From: Rathayibacter oskolensis
GTDB taxonomy: Bacteria > Actinomycetota > Actinomycetes > Actinomycetales > Microbacteriaceae
NCBI RefSeq assembly: GCF_900177245.1
Contig: NZ_FXBM01000001.1
Coordinates: 496,001-560,000 of the forward strand
Length of the DNA stretch: 64,000 nucleotides
Direction: 5' to 3'
The notes under the pieces were generated by a model. It was not told where the DNA came from and ran no database searches. It worked only from the letters and a program-made list of their open reading frames with translations. Below are positions 55,259-63,615 of this stretch, piece after piece; the first letter of the stretch is position 1, and every line of letters starts with the position of its first letter. Position numbers and translations under genes: made by a program.

Positions 55259-56257
55259 GTGTCCGCCTCCCGCACCCCGCCGCCCTCCGCCGAGCCCTCC
55301 ACCGCCGGTGTCCCCGTCGGCGAAGGCGTGGAGGCGCTGCCCGCGGCCGCCCCGACGGGGTCGATGTCCTCGACCGGACTCTGGTTCGGCTTCGGCGCCT
55401 ACCTGCTGTGGGGCGCGATGCCGCTCTACTTCATCGCGATGGCCCCCGCCTCGCCGTTCGAGATCGTCGCGTTCCGCGTGCTCTTCTCGCTCGTCTTCTG
55501 CGGGATCCTGCTGACGGTCACCCGCAGCTGGTCCGGGTTCCGGGCCCTGCTGCGCGAGCCGCGACTGCTCGGGATCATGGCGATCGCGGGCGTGCTGATC
55601 TACATCAACTGGCAGGTCTACGTGATCGCCACGACCACCGGGCACGTCATCGAGGCCGCGCTCGGCTACTTCATGAACCCGCTCGTGACGGTGCTGCTGG
55701 GCGTGCTCGTGCTGCGGGAGCGCCTCCGCCCGGCGCAGTGGACGGCGATGGCGATCAGCGCGGTGGCCGTTCTGGTGATCGCGATCGGCTACGGCGCGTT
55801 CCCCTGGGTGTCGCTCGCGCTGGCGTTCTCCTTCGGCCTCTACGGCCTGGTCAAGAGCCGGGTCGGCGGCCGCGTCGACGCGGTGGGCGGCCTGACCCTC
55901 GAGACGCTGTGGCTGACTCCGCTCGCGATCGTGCAGCTCGTCGTGGTCGGCTCGATGGTCGGCCTCACCTTCGGAACGGAGGGGACCGGCCACGCGCTGA
56001 TCCTCGCCTCCGCCGGCATCGTCACGGCGGTGCCCCTCCTGCTGTTCGCCGGGGCGGCTCGGCGACTCCCGCTGTCGATCGTCGGATTCATCCAGTACCT
56101 GACGCCGGTCCTGCAGTTCCTGGTGGGGGCCTTCGTGCTCGGAGAGGCGATGCCCCCGGAGCGCTGGATCGGCTTCGCGCTGGTGTGGGCGGCCCTGGCG
56201 ATCTTCTCAGTCGATCTGGTCGCCGCGGAGCGTCGGAGGCGCCGTACGGCCGTGTGA
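55259..56257 (+). CDS. rarD: EamA/RarD family transporter
   Basis: 332 residues with about ten membrane helices. GLWFGFGAYLLWGAMPLYFIAMAPASPFEIVAFRVLFSL and INWQVYVIATTTGHVIEAALGYFMNPLVTVLLGVLVLRERL are the RarD signature. Despite the name (chloramphenicol-sensitive protein), the substrate is unknown. GTG at 55259 chosen 7 nt after a -10 box; ATG at 55241 lies before the box. Confidence 0.9.
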   Translation: MSASRTPPPSAEPSTAGVPVGEGVEALPAAAPTGSMSSTGLWFGFGAYLLWGAMPLYFIAMAPASPFEIVAFRVLFSLVFCGILLTVTRSWSGFRALLREPRLLGIMAIAGVLIYINWQVYVIATTTGHVIEAALGYFMNPLVTVLLGVLVLRERLRPAQWTAMAISAVAVLVIAIGYGAFPWVSLALAFSFGLYGLVKSRVGGRVDAVGGLTLETLWLTPLAIVQLVVVGSMVGLTFGTEGTGHALILASAGIVTAVPLLLFAGAARRLPLSIVGFIQYLTPVLQFLVGAFVLGEAMPPERWIGFALVWAALAIFSVDLVAAERRRRRTAV

Positions 56258-56314
56258 GGTGCGGATCGCGTCGTGGAGAGCGCTCACTACGACGGAAAGT
56301 AACGATCGGGTCGC

Positions 56315-56330
56315 GAAACCCGTTCGTAAC
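56315..56330 (+). promoter_or_regulatory. GlnR-like box upstream of the branched-chain-type binding protein
   Basis: GAAAC-N6-GTAAC (56315-56330), with another GTAAC at 56299-56303, resembles actinobacterial GlnR half-sites. Candidate nitrogen-control site; a TATTGT box (56338-56343) just downstream could be the -10. Confidence 0.35.
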
Positions 56331-56424
56331 ACCCCCGTATTGTTCACGGGTGCTTCGAAGGTTACGTTTGCCGAGCGGTTGCCTCCGGCACCGCTCTGAC
56401 GACAATCACATCTCAAGGAGCAAC

Positions 56425-57717
56425 ATGGGCGTTTACGCGAAGGCCGGTTCGGCTCGCGCACGGTCCCTCCGGGCAACCCTCGGCGGCGTCGCCATTCTGG
56501 GCGCCAGCGCTCTCGTCCTCGCCGGCTGCGCCGGTGGCGGCGACAGCGGCGACTCGGGCAGCGATGACGGCGCTTCCGGCGACCTGTCCCTCAAGATCGG
56601 CACGATCCTGCCGCAGACGGGCACCCTGGCCGTCCTCGGCCCGCCCGAGATCGCGGGCGTCGACCTCGCCGTCGCCGACATCAACGAGGCCGCAGCAGGC
56701 ATCTCGATCGACGTCGAGCAGAAGGACTCGGGCGACACCTCGACCGACATCGCGACGCAGTCCGCGACCTCCCTCATCGCCGACGGCGTGTCGGCGATCG
56801 TCGGCGCGGCGTCCTCCGGCGTCTCGAAGACCTTCATCGACCAGGTGACCCAGGCGGGCGTCGTGCAGATCTCGCCGGCGAACACCTCGCCCGACTTCAC
56901 GACCTACGAGGACGACGGGTTCTACTGGCGCACCGCTCCCTCGGACGTGCTCCAGGGACGCATCCTCGGCAACAAGATCCTGGGCGACGGCAAGACCAAC
57001 GTCTCGATCCTGTACATGAACGACGCGTACGGCACCGGCCTCGAGTCGAACATCAAGGAGACCCTCGAGGCGGGCGGCGCGACCGTCGCGGCCGAGGAGA
57101 TCTTCGAGCCGGCCTCGACCGACTTCAACTCGGCGCTCACCACGGTGCTCGCCCCGAACCCCGACGCGCTGGTCGTGATCTCGTTCGACGAGATCAAGAC
57201 GATCGCGGAGCAGCTCGCGGCGAAGGGCTTCGACTTCTCGAAGCTCTACGGCACGGACGGCAACTACGGAGTCATCGGTGAGGCGGACACCAACGTCGAC
57301 ATCGCCGGCGCGCAGTTCACCAACCCGGGCGTCCAGGCGTCGGAGGACTTCCAGTCCAACCTCCAGGCCCTCGTCGAGGAGCAGGGCAACGACCCGCTGA
57401 CGGTGTTCAGCTACGCTCCCGAGTCCTACGACGCGACCGTCCTGCTCGCCCTCGCGGCGCTGCAGGGTGGAGCGACGGACGGCGCGACCATCCGCGACAA
57501 CCTCGAGTCGGTCTCGAAGGACGGCACCGAGTGCACGACCTTCGCCGACTGCGCCGCGCTGATCGCCGACGGAACCGACATCGACTACAACGGTCTCTCC
57601 GGCCCGATCTCGTTCGACGAGAACGGCGACCCGAGCGAGGCCTCGGTGTCGATCTACAAGTACTCGACCGGCAACGTCACCTCGTTCGAGGAGACCGTCG
57701 ACGGCTCGCTCGAGTAG
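56425..57717 (+). CDS. Branched-chain-amino-acid-type ABC substrate-binding lipoprotein (orphan)
   Basis: 430 residues. Signal peptide and lipobox LAGC, a Gly/Ser/Asp-rich linker, then a type I periplasmic-binding domain: KIGTILPQTGTLAVLGPPEIAGVDLAVADINEA and FTTYEDDGFYWRTAPSDVLQGRILG, as in LivJ/amide-urea binding proteins. No permease or ATPase is adjacent, so it either serves a distant transporter or acts in sensing. AAGGAG upstream of ATG. Ligand unknown. Confidence 0.87.
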   Translation: MGVYAKAGSARARSLRATLGGVAILGASALVLAGCAGGGDSGDSGSDDGASGDLSLKIGTILPQTGTLAVLGPPEIAGVDLAVADINEAAAGISIDVEQKDSGDTSTDIATQSATSLIADGVSAIVGAASSGVSKTFIDQVTQAGVVQISPANTSPDFTTYEDDGFYWRTAPSDVLQGRILGNKILGDGKTNVSILYMNDAYGTGLESNIKETLEAGGATVAAEEIFEPASTDFNSALTTVLAPNPDALVVISFDEIKTIAEQLAAKGFDFSKLYGTDGNYGVIGEADTNVDIAGAQFTNPGVQASEDFQSNLQALVEEQGNDPLTVFSYAPESYDATVLLALAALQGGATDGATIRDNLESVSKDGTECTTFADCAALIADGTDIDYNGLSGPISFDENGDPSEASVSIYKYSTGNVTSFEETVDGSLE

Positions 57718-57750
57718 CGACCACATGACACGACTCCGGTCGTGGCACTG

Positions 57751-57778
57751 AGGGGCTCGGTCTTCGGACCGGGCCCCT
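57751..57778 (+). terminator. Terminator after the orphan binding protein
   Basis: 12-bp stem (one G-T pair) capped by TTCG, followed by TCGTCG. Confidence 0.8.
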
Positions 57779-57835
57779 TCGTCGTGCGAGGGTCGCGGCG
57801 TCGGTCGAGTGGGGAGGCCGACGTCGGGAGGGAAT

Positions 57836-57876
57836 CGGGTCCCGATACGCCGCCGTCGGCGGCTGCTCGACCAGCA
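57836..57876. repeat. REP-like palindromic repeat, copy 2
   Basis: GGGTCCCGATACGCC...GCTGCTCGACCAGCAAGG, with an internal GCCGCC/GGCGGC stem. Same family as the copy at 44.83 kb, opposite orientation. Confidence 0.65.
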
Positions 57877-57891
57877 AGGTGTCGCCGGCTT

Positions 57892-57935
57892 GCCGCTCGA
57901 GGGGGCCCTCAGGGCCGTATCGAGACCCGGCGGCG
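57892..57935. repeat. REP-like palindromic repeat, copy 3
   Basis: Diverged copy ending GGGCCGTATCGAGACCC, facing copy 2. Together the two fill most of the 282-bp gap between the binding-protein and beta-galactosidase genes. Confidence 0.6.
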
Positions 57936-57951
57936 TCCGTGGGACAGCACG

Positions 57952-57989
57952 ACGGCCCCCGCCGGGCCCGGAGGTCCGACGGGGGCCGT
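57952..57989 (-). terminator. Beta-galactosidase terminator
   Basis: ACGGCCCCCG (57952-57961) and CGGGGGCCGT (57980-57989) pair perfectly, just past the minus-strand stop at 58000. Confidence 0.7.
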
Positions 57990-57999
57990 GGGGGCGGCG

Positions 58000-60066
58000 T
58001 CAGCGCGGGCGGCGCACCACGCGGACGAGGCCGGCCGGGACGACGAGTGTGCCCGTCGCCTCCTCACCGGTGACCAGCTCGACCCCGGAGGCGTCGACGG
58101 ACACGTCGCCCTCGGAGTGGTTGAGGTGGAACACGAAGTCGGCGTCGTCGCCCGAGCGGGTGACGGTCTCGAGGCCCTCGTCGCCGAGGACCGCCTCGAT
58201 GCCGGCGTCGCGCAGGGCGTCCTCGACCACGGCGCCCAGGTCGTCGCCGGTGAGGCGCGTCGAGACGTACCACGAGCGGCCCTCGCCGAAGTGGTGGCGG
58301 GTGATCGCGGGGGAGCCCGCTGCGGGGCCGTCCGCGTAGTCCGTGACGGAGTCGGCGCCCTCGAGGACGACCTCCTCTGCCCAGCCCGACGCGGCGGCGC
58401 CGGAGGCCAGGGCGACCGTCTGGTCGGCGTAGAGCGGCAGGAACTCCGGGACCGCGACTCCGAGCACCTCGCGGAGAGAGCCGGGTGCGCCTCCGGGGTG
58501 CACGGCGTCGTTCTCGTCGACGACACCCGAGAAGTAGGAGGCGACGAAGGTGCCCCCGGCGCGGACGTAGCCCTCGATGTTCGCCCGCGACGCGTCGTCG
58601 ACGAGGTAGAGCGCCGGAGCGAGGACGATGTCGTAGCCCGAGAGATCGGCGTGCGGATGCGCGAAGTCGACCGTCACGCCTCGACGCCAGAGCTCGGTGT
58701 AGTAGGCGATGACGCGCTCGCGGTGCTCGAGCTCGACCGAGGGCCGCCACTCCAGGTCCTGCGCCCAGAACGACTCCCAGTCCCAGAGGATCGCCGCGCG
58801 CGAGCGGACGCGGGATCCGAGCACCTCCGCCAGCCCTGCGAGCTCGTCGCCGAGGGCGACGACCTCCTTCCACACCCTGCTGCCGACGCCGGCGTGCGGG
58901 AGCATCGCCGAGTGGAACTTCTCGGCGCCGTACCGCGAGGCGCGGAACTGGAAGTAGAGGATCGCGTCGGCACCCCGGGCGAGGTGGCTCATGCTGTTGC
59001 GCGCCAGCTCGCCGGGGCGCTTCGCGATGTTGCGCGGCTGCCAGTTCACCGCCGAGGTCGAGTGCTCCATCAGGATCCACGGAGCGCCGCCGGCGAGCGA
59101 CCGGGTGAGGTCGGCGTCCATCGCCAGCAGCACGTGGTTGTCGCGGCGCTCGGCGACGAGGTAGTGGTCGTTCGCGACGAGGTCCACCTCGGAGCGCCAC
59201 TTCCAGAGGTCGACCGACGGGCAGTTCGTCGCCATGAAGTTGGTCGTGACGGGAGTGCCGGGGGCGAAGCGCTTGATCGCATCGCGCTCGGCGCGGAAGC
59301 ACTCGAGGAGCGCATCCGAGGTGAATCGGGCGAAGTCGAGCCGCTGGGTCTGATTGACGACGCTGGCCGAGACCCGCGGGGCGTCGATCTCGTCCCACTC
59401 CCCGTAGACCTGCCCCCAGAACAGAGTGCCCCAGGCGGCGTTGAGCGCCTCGAGGGAGTCGTAGCGGCGCTGCAGCCAGGTGCGGAAGGCGCGGACGCTG
59501 TGCGCGGAGTAGTCGTCGCTGATCGGCGCGCCGTACTCGTTGTGCACGTGCCAGAGGACGACCGCGGGGTGCGCGGCGTAGCGCTCGGCGAGGCGCTCCG
59601 TGAGGGCGACGCACGCGGCCCGGTACTCGGGCGAGCTCGGGCTGACCATCCCGCGGGATCCCCAGCCGAGGGTGACGCCCTCGCGGGTGACGGGGCGCGA
59701 CTCCGGGTACTTCGTCCAGAACCAGGCCGGGGGAGCGGCGGTGGGGGTGGCGAGATCGACGTCGATGCCGGCTCCGTGCAGCAGCTCGATCAGCTCGTCG
59801 AGGAAGGAGAAGTCGTACTCGCCCTCGCGCGGCTCGAGGAGGGCCCACGAGAAGATGCCGATGCTCACGAGGTTGACGCCCGCGCTGCGCATGAGCGCGA
59901 TGTCCTCGTCCCAGACCTCGCGGGGCCACTGCTCGGGGTTGTAGTCGCCTCCGTAGCGGATCTCGGAGCGACCGCCCAGGAGCGCCCGTCCTGGTCGGCC
60001 GAGGGCGGCGGTGCGCGGGTGCCCGGCCGCCGCCGGCGCGGCGGGGGAGCTGAGGTCGCTGGTCAT
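58000..60066 (-). CDS. Beta-galactosidase, glycoside hydrolase family 42
   Basis: 688 residues, no signal peptide, so cytoplasmic. Starts the catalytic domain with YGGDYNPEQWPREVWDEDIALMRSAGVNLV. Acid/base Glu177 in LWHVHNEYGAP and nucleophile Glu334 in WILMEHSTSAVNWQPRN; the trimerisation and C-terminal beta domains follow. GH42 enzymes cleave short beta-galactosides rather than lactose in many soil bacteria. AAGGAG precedes the ATG. Divergent from the sugar importer, with LacI-type operators at both. Confidence 0.94.
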   Translation of the reverse strand: MTSDLSSPAAPAAAGHPRTAALGRPGRALLGGRSEIRYGGDYNPEQWPREVWDEDIALMRSAGVNLVSIGIFSWALLEPREGEYDFSFLDELIELLHGAGIDVDLATPTAAPPAWFWTKYPESRPVTREGVTLGWGSRGMVSPSSPEYRAACVALTERLAERYAAHPAVVLWHVHNEYGAPISDDYSAHSVRAFRTWLQRRYDSLEALNAAWGTLFWGQVYGEWDEIDAPRVSASVVNQTQRLDFARFTSDALLECFRAERDAIKRFAPGTPVTTNFMATNCPSVDLWKWRSEVDLVANDHYLVAERRDNHVLLAMDADLTRSLAGGAPWILMEHSTSAVNWQPRNIAKRPGELARNSMSHLARGADAILYFQFRASRYGAEKFHSAMLPHAGVGSRVWKEVVALGDELAGLAEVLGSRVRSRAAILWDWESFWAQDLEWRPSVELEHRERVIAYYTELWRRGVTVDFAHPHADLSGYDIVLAPALYLVDDASRANIEGYVRAGGTFVASYFSGVVDENDAVHPGGAPGSLREVLGVAVPEFLPLYADQTVALASGAAASGWAEEVVLEGADSVTDYADGPAAGSPAITRHHFGEGRSWYVSTRLTGDDLGAVVEDALRDAGIEAVLGDEGLETVTRSGDDADFVFHLNHSEGDVSVDASGVELVTGEEATGTLVVPAGLVRVVRRPR

Positions 60067-60084
60067 GCGTCGATCTCCTTTGAC

Positions 60085-60098
60085 TGTGTGCGCTCCCA
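60085..60098. promoter_or_regulatory. LacI-type operator at the beta-galactosidase gene
   Basis: TGTGTGCGCTCCCA, 12 of 14 bases matching the palindrome TGTGAGCGCTCACA. Lies just upstream of the galactosidase ribosome-binding site. Confidence 0.6.
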
Positions 60099-60163
60099 GT
60101 TCTAGCACGGAATAGTTCCCCGAGAAACGGCTGGGACGGCGTCGACCCGGCGGAATGTCGGAG

Positions 60164-60192
60164 TTGACAGGGTCGGCCGCGGCGTGTGTAAC
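60164..60192 (+). promoter_or_regulatory. Sugar ABC operon promoter
   Basis: TTGACA (60164-60169), 17-bp spacer, TGTAAC (60187-60192), abutting the LacI-type operator. Confidence 0.65.
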
Positions 60193-60206
60193 TGTAACCG
60201 CTCACA
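60193..60206. promoter_or_regulatory. LacI-type operator at the sugar ABC operon
   Basis: TGTAACCGCTCACA, a near-palindrome of the LacI/GalR type, directly after the -10 and over the transcription start. Confidence 0.75.
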
Positions 60207-60279
60207 GGCACACCGTCGTCCCACTCCCGTCGGAGCGCCCGGTGCACCACATCCACAGCACTTTCGACAAGGAGGACGA

Positions 60280-61581
60280 ATGCGCACATCACTCCGCAGG
60301 ACCGCCATCGCGACCGCGGCCGTCGCCGCCCTGGCCCTCACCGGCTGCACTTCTTCCGGAGACTCCGGCGAGTCCGGACCCGTAGAACTGAACTACTGGG
60401 CCTGGGCCCCGAACCTCGAGCAGGTCGTCGACATCTGGAACGCCGACAACCCGGACATCCAGGTCACGGTGAACCGGCAGGACGGCGGCGACCCCGCCAT
60501 CACCAAGCTGCTCACCGCGATCAACGCGGGCAGCGGCGCCCCGGATCTCATCCAGGCCGAGTACCAGAAGATCCCGACCCTCGTCGCCTCCGACGCCCTC
60601 GCCGACCTCTCGGACACCGTCTCCGGCGACCTCGCCGGCGAGTACTCCGACGGCGTCTGGGACTCGGTGACCCTCGGCGGCGACGCGGTCTACGCGATCC
60701 CGCAGGACTCGGGCCCGATGATGGCCTACTACCGCACCGACATCCTCGACAGCCTCGGGCTCGCGATCCCGACGACGTGGGAGGAGTACGCCGAGGTGGC
60801 GCGTGCCGTCCACGCCGCCGACCCGACGAAGTACCTCGGCACCTTCTCGGCGAACGACGCCGGCTGGTTCACGGGCCTCGCGCAGCAGGCCGGCGCCTCC
60901 TGGTGGTCGATCGACGACCAGAGCTGGGGCGTCGACATCGACGCCGGCCCGACCGAGACGGTCGCGGACTACTGGGGCGGCCTCGTCGAGGAGGGCGCCA
61001 TCGACAACAAGCCGATGTACACGCCCGAGTGGAACGCCGGTCTGAACGACGGCTCGCAGGTCGGCTGGATCAGCTCGGTCTGGGCCCCCGGAGTCCTGGG
61101 CGGCAACGCTCCCGACACCGCCGGCCTCTGGACCGCGGCGACCCTGCCGCAGTGGGACGCCTCCTCGCCCTCGAACGGCAACTGGGGCGGCTCGAGCACG
61201 GCCGTCACCACGCAGTCCGAGCACGTCGACGCCGCCGTCGAGTTCGCGACGTGGCTGAACAGCGACCCCGAGGCCGTCGCCGCACTGGCCGACATCTCGG
61301 GCGTCTACCCCGCGGCGACCACCGCCGCGGCCGACGCGCTGACGAGCTCTCCCGAGTTCTTCAGCCAGCAGAGCGACTTCTACGACGTGGCAGCGGAGGC
61401 GGCCGACACGGTCTCGTCCTTCACCTACGGACCGAACGTCAACGTCGCCTTCAGCGCCTACAACGACGAGTTCGCCAAGGCCGCCGACGCGAGGACCCAG
61501 CAGGCCTTCGTCGACGCCGTCGCAGCGATGCAGTCGATCACCGAGGACGACCTGGTCTCCAGCGGCTTCTCGGTCAAGTAG
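60280..61581 (+). CDS. Sugar ABC transporter substrate-binding lipoprotein (family 1)
   Basis: 433 residues. Lipobox LTGC near residue 24, then a family-1 solute-binding domain: LNYWAWAPNLEQVVDIWNADNPDIQVTV, GSGAPDLIQAEYQKIPTLV, YAIPQDSGPMMAYYRTDILDSLGL. Likely binds galacto-oligosaccharides given the divergent GH42 gene, but specificity is inferred. GGAGGACGA upstream of ATG. A strong hairpin separates it from the permease genes. Confidence 0.93.
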   Translation: MRTSLRRTAIATAAVAALALTGCTSSGDSGESGPVELNYWAWAPNLEQVVDIWNADNPDIQVTVNRQDGGDPAITKLLTAINAGSGAPDLIQAEYQKIPTLVASDALADLSDTVSGDLAGEYSDGVWDSVTLGGDAVYAIPQDSGPMMAYYRTDILDSLGLAIPTTWEEYAEVARAVHAADPTKYLGTFSANDAGWFTGLAQQAGASWWSIDDQSWGVDIDAGPTETVADYWGGLVEEGAIDNKPMYTPEWNAGLNDGSQVGWISSVWAPGVLGGNAPDTAGLWTAATLPQWDASSPSNGNWGGSSTAVTTQSEHVDAAVEFATWLNSDPEAVAALADISGVYPAATTAAADALTSSPEFFSQQSDFYDVAAEAADTVSSFTYGPNVNVAFSAYNDEFAKAADARTQQAFVDAVAAMQSITEDDLVSSGFSVK

Positions 61582-61585
61582 CGGC

Positions 61586-61618
61586 GACGGAGGCGGGGCT
61601 CACGGCCCCGCCTCCGTC
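61586..61618 (+). terminator. Hairpin after the sugar-binding gene
   Basis: 14-bp perfect stem (61586-61599 with 61605-61618), loop TCACG. An intra-operon attenuator or 3' stabiliser that would raise binding protein over permease. Confidence 0.7.
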
Positions 61619-61664
61619 CCGGTGCACCACCAGCACTCCCTCCACAGCAGGACGAAGGATCCCG

Positions 61665-62651
61665 ATGACCGCTCCCACGATCACGCGCGGCGCCGACGGC
61701 GCGGCGCCCCCGCGCCGCCAGGGCAGGGCCCGCCGCTCCGGCCGCTCCGGCTGGCGCGCACGGGTCGGCGTCCCCTACGCGATGCTCGCCCCCGGCATCG
61801 TGCTCTTCGTCGCCTTCATGGCGGCGCCGATCCTCTACACGCTGTTCCTCAGCTTCCAGAAGACGCAGGTCACCGGACTCGGACTCGGCTCCGGTGCGCA
61901 GCAGCAGGTCTTCGCCGGCATCGAGAACTACGCGGCGTCGCTCTCGGATCCCGAGTTCGCCGCGAGCGTGGGTCGCGTCCTGCTCTACGGCCTGATCCTG
62001 ATCCCGACGATGCTGGGTCTCGCCCTGCTCTTCGCGCTCCTGCTCGACTCCCAGCGCACCCGCGCCGTCGGCTTCTCGCGGATCTCGATCTTCCTGCCCT
62101 ACGCGGTCCCCGCCGTGATCAGCTCGCTGCTGTGGGGGTTCCTCTACCTCCCCGCGGTCAGCCCGTTCTACTACGTCTTCGAGCAGCTGGGCTGGGACGC
62201 CCCGAGCCTGCTCTCCTCCGGTGCGGTCGTCTTCGGCATCGCGAACATCGCGCTCTGGGGCGGCGTCGGCTTCAACATGATCGTCATCTACACGTCGCTC
62301 AAGGCCGTGCCGAGCGACATCTACGAGGCCGCGCGGATCGACGGGGCGAGCGAGGTCCAGATCGCACTGCGGATCAAGATCCCGATCCTGGCGCCCGCGC
62401 TGGTGATGACGGCGCTGTTCTCGATGGTCGCGACGCTCCAGGTGTTCGCCGAGCCGACGACCCTCCGCCCGCTCACGAACAGCCTCTCGACCAGCTGGTC
62501 CCCGCTGATGCTCGTCTACCGTGACGCCTTCATCCGCGACGACATCTACTCCGCCGCGGCGACCTCCGTCGTGATCGCCCTGGCCACCTTCATCATCTCC
62601 TTCCTCTTCCTCCGGGTCGTGCAGAAGCGAGCCTTCGGACAGGAGGACTGA
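61665..62651 (+). CDS. Sugar ABC transporter permease (MalF-type)
   Basis: 328 residues, six membrane helices after a basic 35-residue N-terminus. The EAA loop AVPSDIYEAARIDGASEVQIALRIKIPILAPAL contacts the ATPase. Pairs with the next permease to form the channel; the ATPase is not encoded here, as is common for actinobacteria using a shared MsiK-type ATPase. ATG chosen at the family N-terminus; the 5' region repeats GGTGCACCAC from the upstream gene leader. Confidence 0.93.
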   Translation: MTAPTITRGADGAAPPRRQGRARRSGRSGWRARVGVPYAMLAPGIVLFVAFMAAPILYTLFLSFQKTQVTGLGLGSGAQQQVFAGIENYAASLSDPEFAASVGRVLLYGLILIPTMLGLALLFALLLDSQRTRAVGFSRISIFLPYAVPAVISSLLWGFLYLPAVSPFYYVFEQLGWDAPSLLSSGAVVFGIANIALWGGVGFNMIVIYTSLKAVPSDIYEAARIDGASEVQIALRIKIPILAPALVMTALFSMVATLQVFAEPTTLRPLTNSLSTSWSPLMLVYRDAFIRDDIYSAAATSVVIALATFIISFLFLRVVQKRAFGQED

Positions 62652-62654
62652 TCC

Positions 62655-63566
62655 ATGACCACCGTCGCATCACGCCCGCTCACCGACGCACCGTCGTCGC
62701 GCTCGCCGCGCTCCCGCCGCTCCCCGGTCTTCGGTCGGGAGAGGCCGAGCGCGATCTCGACCGGGATCCTCCTCGTCGGGGCGATCTACTGCCTCTTCCC
62801 CGTCTTCTGGGTGCTGATGGCGTCCACGAAGGACGGCGGCGAGCTCTTCTCGACCTTCACGCTCGCGCCGAGCTCGCACCTGATCGACAACATCGTCGCT
62901 CTGAGCTCCTACCGCGACGGGCTCTTCTGGCGCTGGATGCTGAACACCGCGCTCTATGCGGGGCTCGGCGCGATCGCCTCCACCTGGATCTCGGCGCTCT
63001 CGGGCTACGTGCTCGCGAAGTTCGAGTTCCCGGGCAAGAAGGTCGTCTTCAACGTGCTCCTGATGGGCGTGCTCGTGCCGGGCGTGATCCTCGCGATCCC
63101 GCAGTACTTCCTGCTCGCCAACGTGGGCCTCACGAACACCTTCTGGGGTGTGCTCCTGCCGCAGATCATCAGCCCCTACGGCATCTACCTCGCCCGGATC
63201 TACTCCGCGGCGGCGGTGCCGACCGACGTGATCGAGGCGGCCCGCACCGAGGGCGCAGGAGAGATGTACATCTTCACGCGCATCGCCACGCCGATGCTCC
63301 TGCCCGGCCTGGTCACGATCTTCCTGTTCCAGTTCGTGGCGATCTGGAACAACTTCATGCTGCCGTACATCATGCTCGGCAACGACCAGCTGTTCCCGCT
63401 GACGGTGGGACTGAACGGACTCCTCAACCAGGGGGCGTCGGCACCGTCGCTCTACACCCTCGTCATCACCGGGGCGCTGCTCTCGGTGATCCCGCTCGTC
63501 GCCATCTTCCTGGTGCTGCAGCGGTTCTGGAAGGTCGACCTCGCCGCCGGCGCGGTGAAGGCGTGA
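62655..63566 (+). CDS. Sugar ABC transporter permease (MalG-type)
   Basis: 303 residues, six membrane helices. EAA loop VPTDVIEAARTEGAGEMYIFTRIATPMLLPGL is present; the C-terminus ends VLQRFWKVDLAAGAVKA, typical of the second CUT1 permease. Starts 3 nt after the first permease with GGAGGA upstream. No ATPase follows; a LacI regulator does. Confidence 0.93.
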   Translation: MTTVASRPLTDAPSSRSPRSRRSPVFGRERPSAISTGILLVGAIYCLFPVFWVLMASTKDGGELFSTFTLAPSSHLIDNIVALSSYRDGLFWRWMLNTALYAGLGAIASTWISALSGYVLAKFEFPGKKVVFNVLLMGVLVPGVILAIPQYFLLANVGLTNTFWGVLLPQIISPYGIYLARIYSAAAVPTDVIEAARTEGAGEMYIFTRIATPMLLPGLVTIFLFQFVAIWNNFMLPYIMLGNDQLFPLTVGLNGLLNQGASAPSLYTLVITGALLSVIPLVAIFLVLQRFWKVDLAAGAVKA

Positions 63567-63603
63567 CGCCCGCAGGCCTCCTCCGGGCCGCGCGATCGCG
63601 CCC

Positions 63604-63609
63604 TAAGCT
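63604..63609 (+). promoter_or_regulatory. -10 box of leaderless lacI-type gene
   Basis: TAAGCT followed by 6 nt and GTG at 63616. Confidence 0.5.
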
Positions 63610-63615
63610 GGCCGG

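Noticed and set aside
57742-60105. 787-codon plus-strand frame opposite the GH42 gene
   Set aside because: Antisense mirror; the minus strand carries both catalytic Glu motifs.
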